This document shows, piece after piece, positions 6,010-6,288 of a DNA stretch of 6,288 nt. This stretch comes from an uncultured Solirubrobacteraceae bacterium (GTDB taxonomy: Bacteria; Actinomycetota; Thermoleophilia; Solirubrobacterales; Solirubrobacteraceae). The translations under genes and the position numbers were made by a program. Each line of letters begins with the position of its first letter. Within the stretch, counting starts at the first letter, position 1. Location of the stretch: assembly GCA_955652345.1 (NCBI GenBank), contig CATPBV010000063.1, forward strand, positions 1 through 6,288, in the 5' to 3' direction. The notes under the pieces were generated by a model. That model was given only the letters and a program-made list of their open reading frames with translations, was not told where the DNA came from and made no database searches.

Positions 6010-6288
6010 TCACCGCCGGTTCGAGCGGTCGTGCTTGCGGCGGGCCGTAGCGTCCAGCAGCACTTTACGCAGCCTGACGGCGTGTGGCGTGACCTCGACG
6101 CACTCGTCCACACGCAGGTACTCGAGCGCTTGGTCGAGTGAGAATTCGCGCTTAGGGATCAGTCGCACGAGCTCGTCCGCGGTCGACGAGCGGATGTTGG
6201 TGAGGTGCTTCTCCTTGCAGGCGTTGACGTCGAGATCTTCGGCGCGTGAGCTTTCGCCGACGATCATCCCCTCGTACACCTCCTCGCC
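6010..6288 (-). CDS. typA: TypA/BipA ribosome-associated GTPase, C-terminal end (partial)
   Basis: Only the last 92 codons are in the window; the gene continues past 6288. The visible part begins GEEVYEGMIVGESS and is the conserved C-terminal domain of TypA/BipA, a translational GTPase related to EF-G that binds the 70S ribosome and helps ribosome assembly and stress or cold adaptation. The diagnostic stretches are DLDVNACKEKHLTNIRSS, then TADELVRLIPKREFSLDQAL and VDECVEVTPHAVRLRKVLLD, all typical of the family-specific C-terminal domain that contacts the ribosome. The protein ends in a basic tail ARRKHDRSNRR, and the stop is TGA at 6010-6012. The GTPase domain lies outside the window, so its integrity cannot be judged. 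The downstream NAD kinase gene starts 92 bases later in the same direction. BipA identification is secure; co-transcription is uncertain. Confidence 0.95.
   Translation of the reverse strand, partial: GEEVYEGMIVGESSRAEDLDVNACKEKHLTNIRSSTADELVRLIPKREFSLDQALEYLRVDECVEVTPHAVRLRKVLLDATARRKHDRSNRR

Noticed and set aside
5043..6113. 356-codon minus-strand frame across NAD kinase and the end of typA
   Set aside because: It overlaps two well-supported genes in another frame and reads as an Arg-rich low-complexity product.

Overview
The window is about 66% GC by eye and its genes have strongly GC-biased third codon positions. Together with the fused NhaA-DsbA antiporter this suggests a high-GC actinomycete-type bacterium. 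A deep lineage such as Thermoleophilia is possible, but that is an inference from style and not from a marker gene.

Layout. Positions 1-995 hold no recognisable gene. Forward frame 1 is nearly open from 1 to 852, broken only by a TAG at 286-288, but the product is not protein-like. Three pairs of diverged direct repeats lie here, so it may be a decayed or repeat-rich stretch. Positions 996-2018 (minus) encode a predicted two-domain lipoprotein of unknown function. A divergent intergenic region (2019-2212) contains a strong bulged hairpin. Positions 2213-3076 (plus) encode a hypothetical protein with a PH-like C-terminal part and unusual TTA leucine codons. After a 38-bp convergent gap, the right half (3115-6288, minus) carries three well-supported genes read in the order typA/bipA (C-terminus only, cut by the window edge), a divergent NAD kinase, and an NhaA Na+/H+ antiporter fused to a DsbA/thioredoxin-fold domain.

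How the genes work together. The NAD kinase stop and the antiporter start are only 10 bp apart, and the antiporter Shine-Dalgarno overlaps the kinase stop, so these two are almost certainly co-transcribed. The pair joins NADP(H) supply, thiol-disulfide chemistry and Na+/H+ exchange, which suggests a module linking redox state and ion homeostasis. This link is inferred from gene order and domain content only. typA lies 92 bp upstream with a hairpin between, so it may or may not share the transcript. The left half (lipoprotein and divergent hypothetical gene) appears functionally unrelated to this operon.
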